Shown: positions 7,191 to 7,238 of the stretch, piece after piece
How positions within the stretch are numbered: the stretch's first letter is position 1
Layout: each line of letters begins with the position of its first letter
Origin: an uncultured Bacteroides sp.
GTDB taxonomy: Bacteria > Bacteroidota > Bacteroidia > Bacteroidales > Bacteroidaceae
Assembly (NCBI GenBank): GCA_947071285.1
Contig: CAMTFK010000229.1
Span: 1-7,238 of the forward strand
Length of the DNA: 7,238 bases
Direction: 5' to 3'
Made by a program: the position numbers and the translations under genes
The notes under the pieces: generated by a model
The model's input: the letters and a program-made list of their open reading frames with translations, nothing else
What the model was told of the DNA's origin: nothing
The model's database searches: none

Positions 7191-7238
7191 ATGGAAAATT
7201 TAAAGAATGTAGCTCCTGTTGAAGACTTCAACTGGGAT
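7191..7238 (+). CDS. rpsA: 30S ribosomal protein S1, N-terminal 16 codons only
   Basis: The visible product is MENLKNVAPVEDFNWD, which runs off the right edge. This matches, from memory, the start of Bacteroides ribosomal protein S1, where the short acidic segment ending in DFNWD precedes the first S1 RNA-binding domain. S1 binds mRNA at the small ribosomal subunit and aids initiation. The strong consensus promoter just upstream fits a highly expressed housekeeping gene. No S1 domain is inside the window, so the call rests on the N-terminal peptide and promoter context. It is transcribed away from the Sus operon. Confidence 0.8.
   Translation, partial: MENLKNVAPVEDFNWD

Overview
The window looks like a chromosomal piece of a Bacteroides or close Bacteroidales relative. 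It has a tandem SusC-like/SusD-like pair, two promoter-like sites that match the Bacteroidetes TTTG / TAnnTTTG consensus exactly, start codons with AT-rich upstream sequence and no clear Shine-Dalgarno, and the first codons of a Bacteroides-type ribosomal protein S1 gene. Species cannot be read from the sequence.

Positions 1-6398 (minus strand) hold one operon-like block, read right to left. It contains a SusC-like TonB-dependent outer-membrane transporter (6398-3159), a SusD-like surface lipoprotein (3129-1528) and a secreted M14-family zinc carboxypeptidase-like protein (1528 to beyond the left edge). The spacing is tight: 29 bp between susC and susD, and a one-base TAATG stop/start overlap between susD and the peptidase. 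The only enzyme visible is a peptidase and no glycoside hydrolase is seen, so peptides or glycopeptides are a more natural guess for the cargo than a plain polysaccharide. Under that model SusD captures the ligand, SusC imports it using TonB energy, and the M14 enzyme trims it outside the cytoplasm. This is inference, because the rest of the locus lies off the window.

Positions 6399-7190 form a divergent intergenic region of about 790 bp. It holds a consensus promoter for the Sus operon flanked by two dyads (one at the predicted transcription start, one over the -33 element), an AT-rich stretch with no gene, and a large hairpin built from a 22-nt repeat unit (6800-6882). After these come a four-copy 9-bp tandem repeat (6934-6969) and a consensus promoter for the plus-strand gene that starts at 7191, the beginning of rpsA. 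No regulator gene (ECF sigma/anti-sigma, hybrid two-component, SusR-like) is visible.

The genes are familiar families. The least explained element is the two-register hairpin between the accessory operon and the housekeeping gene.
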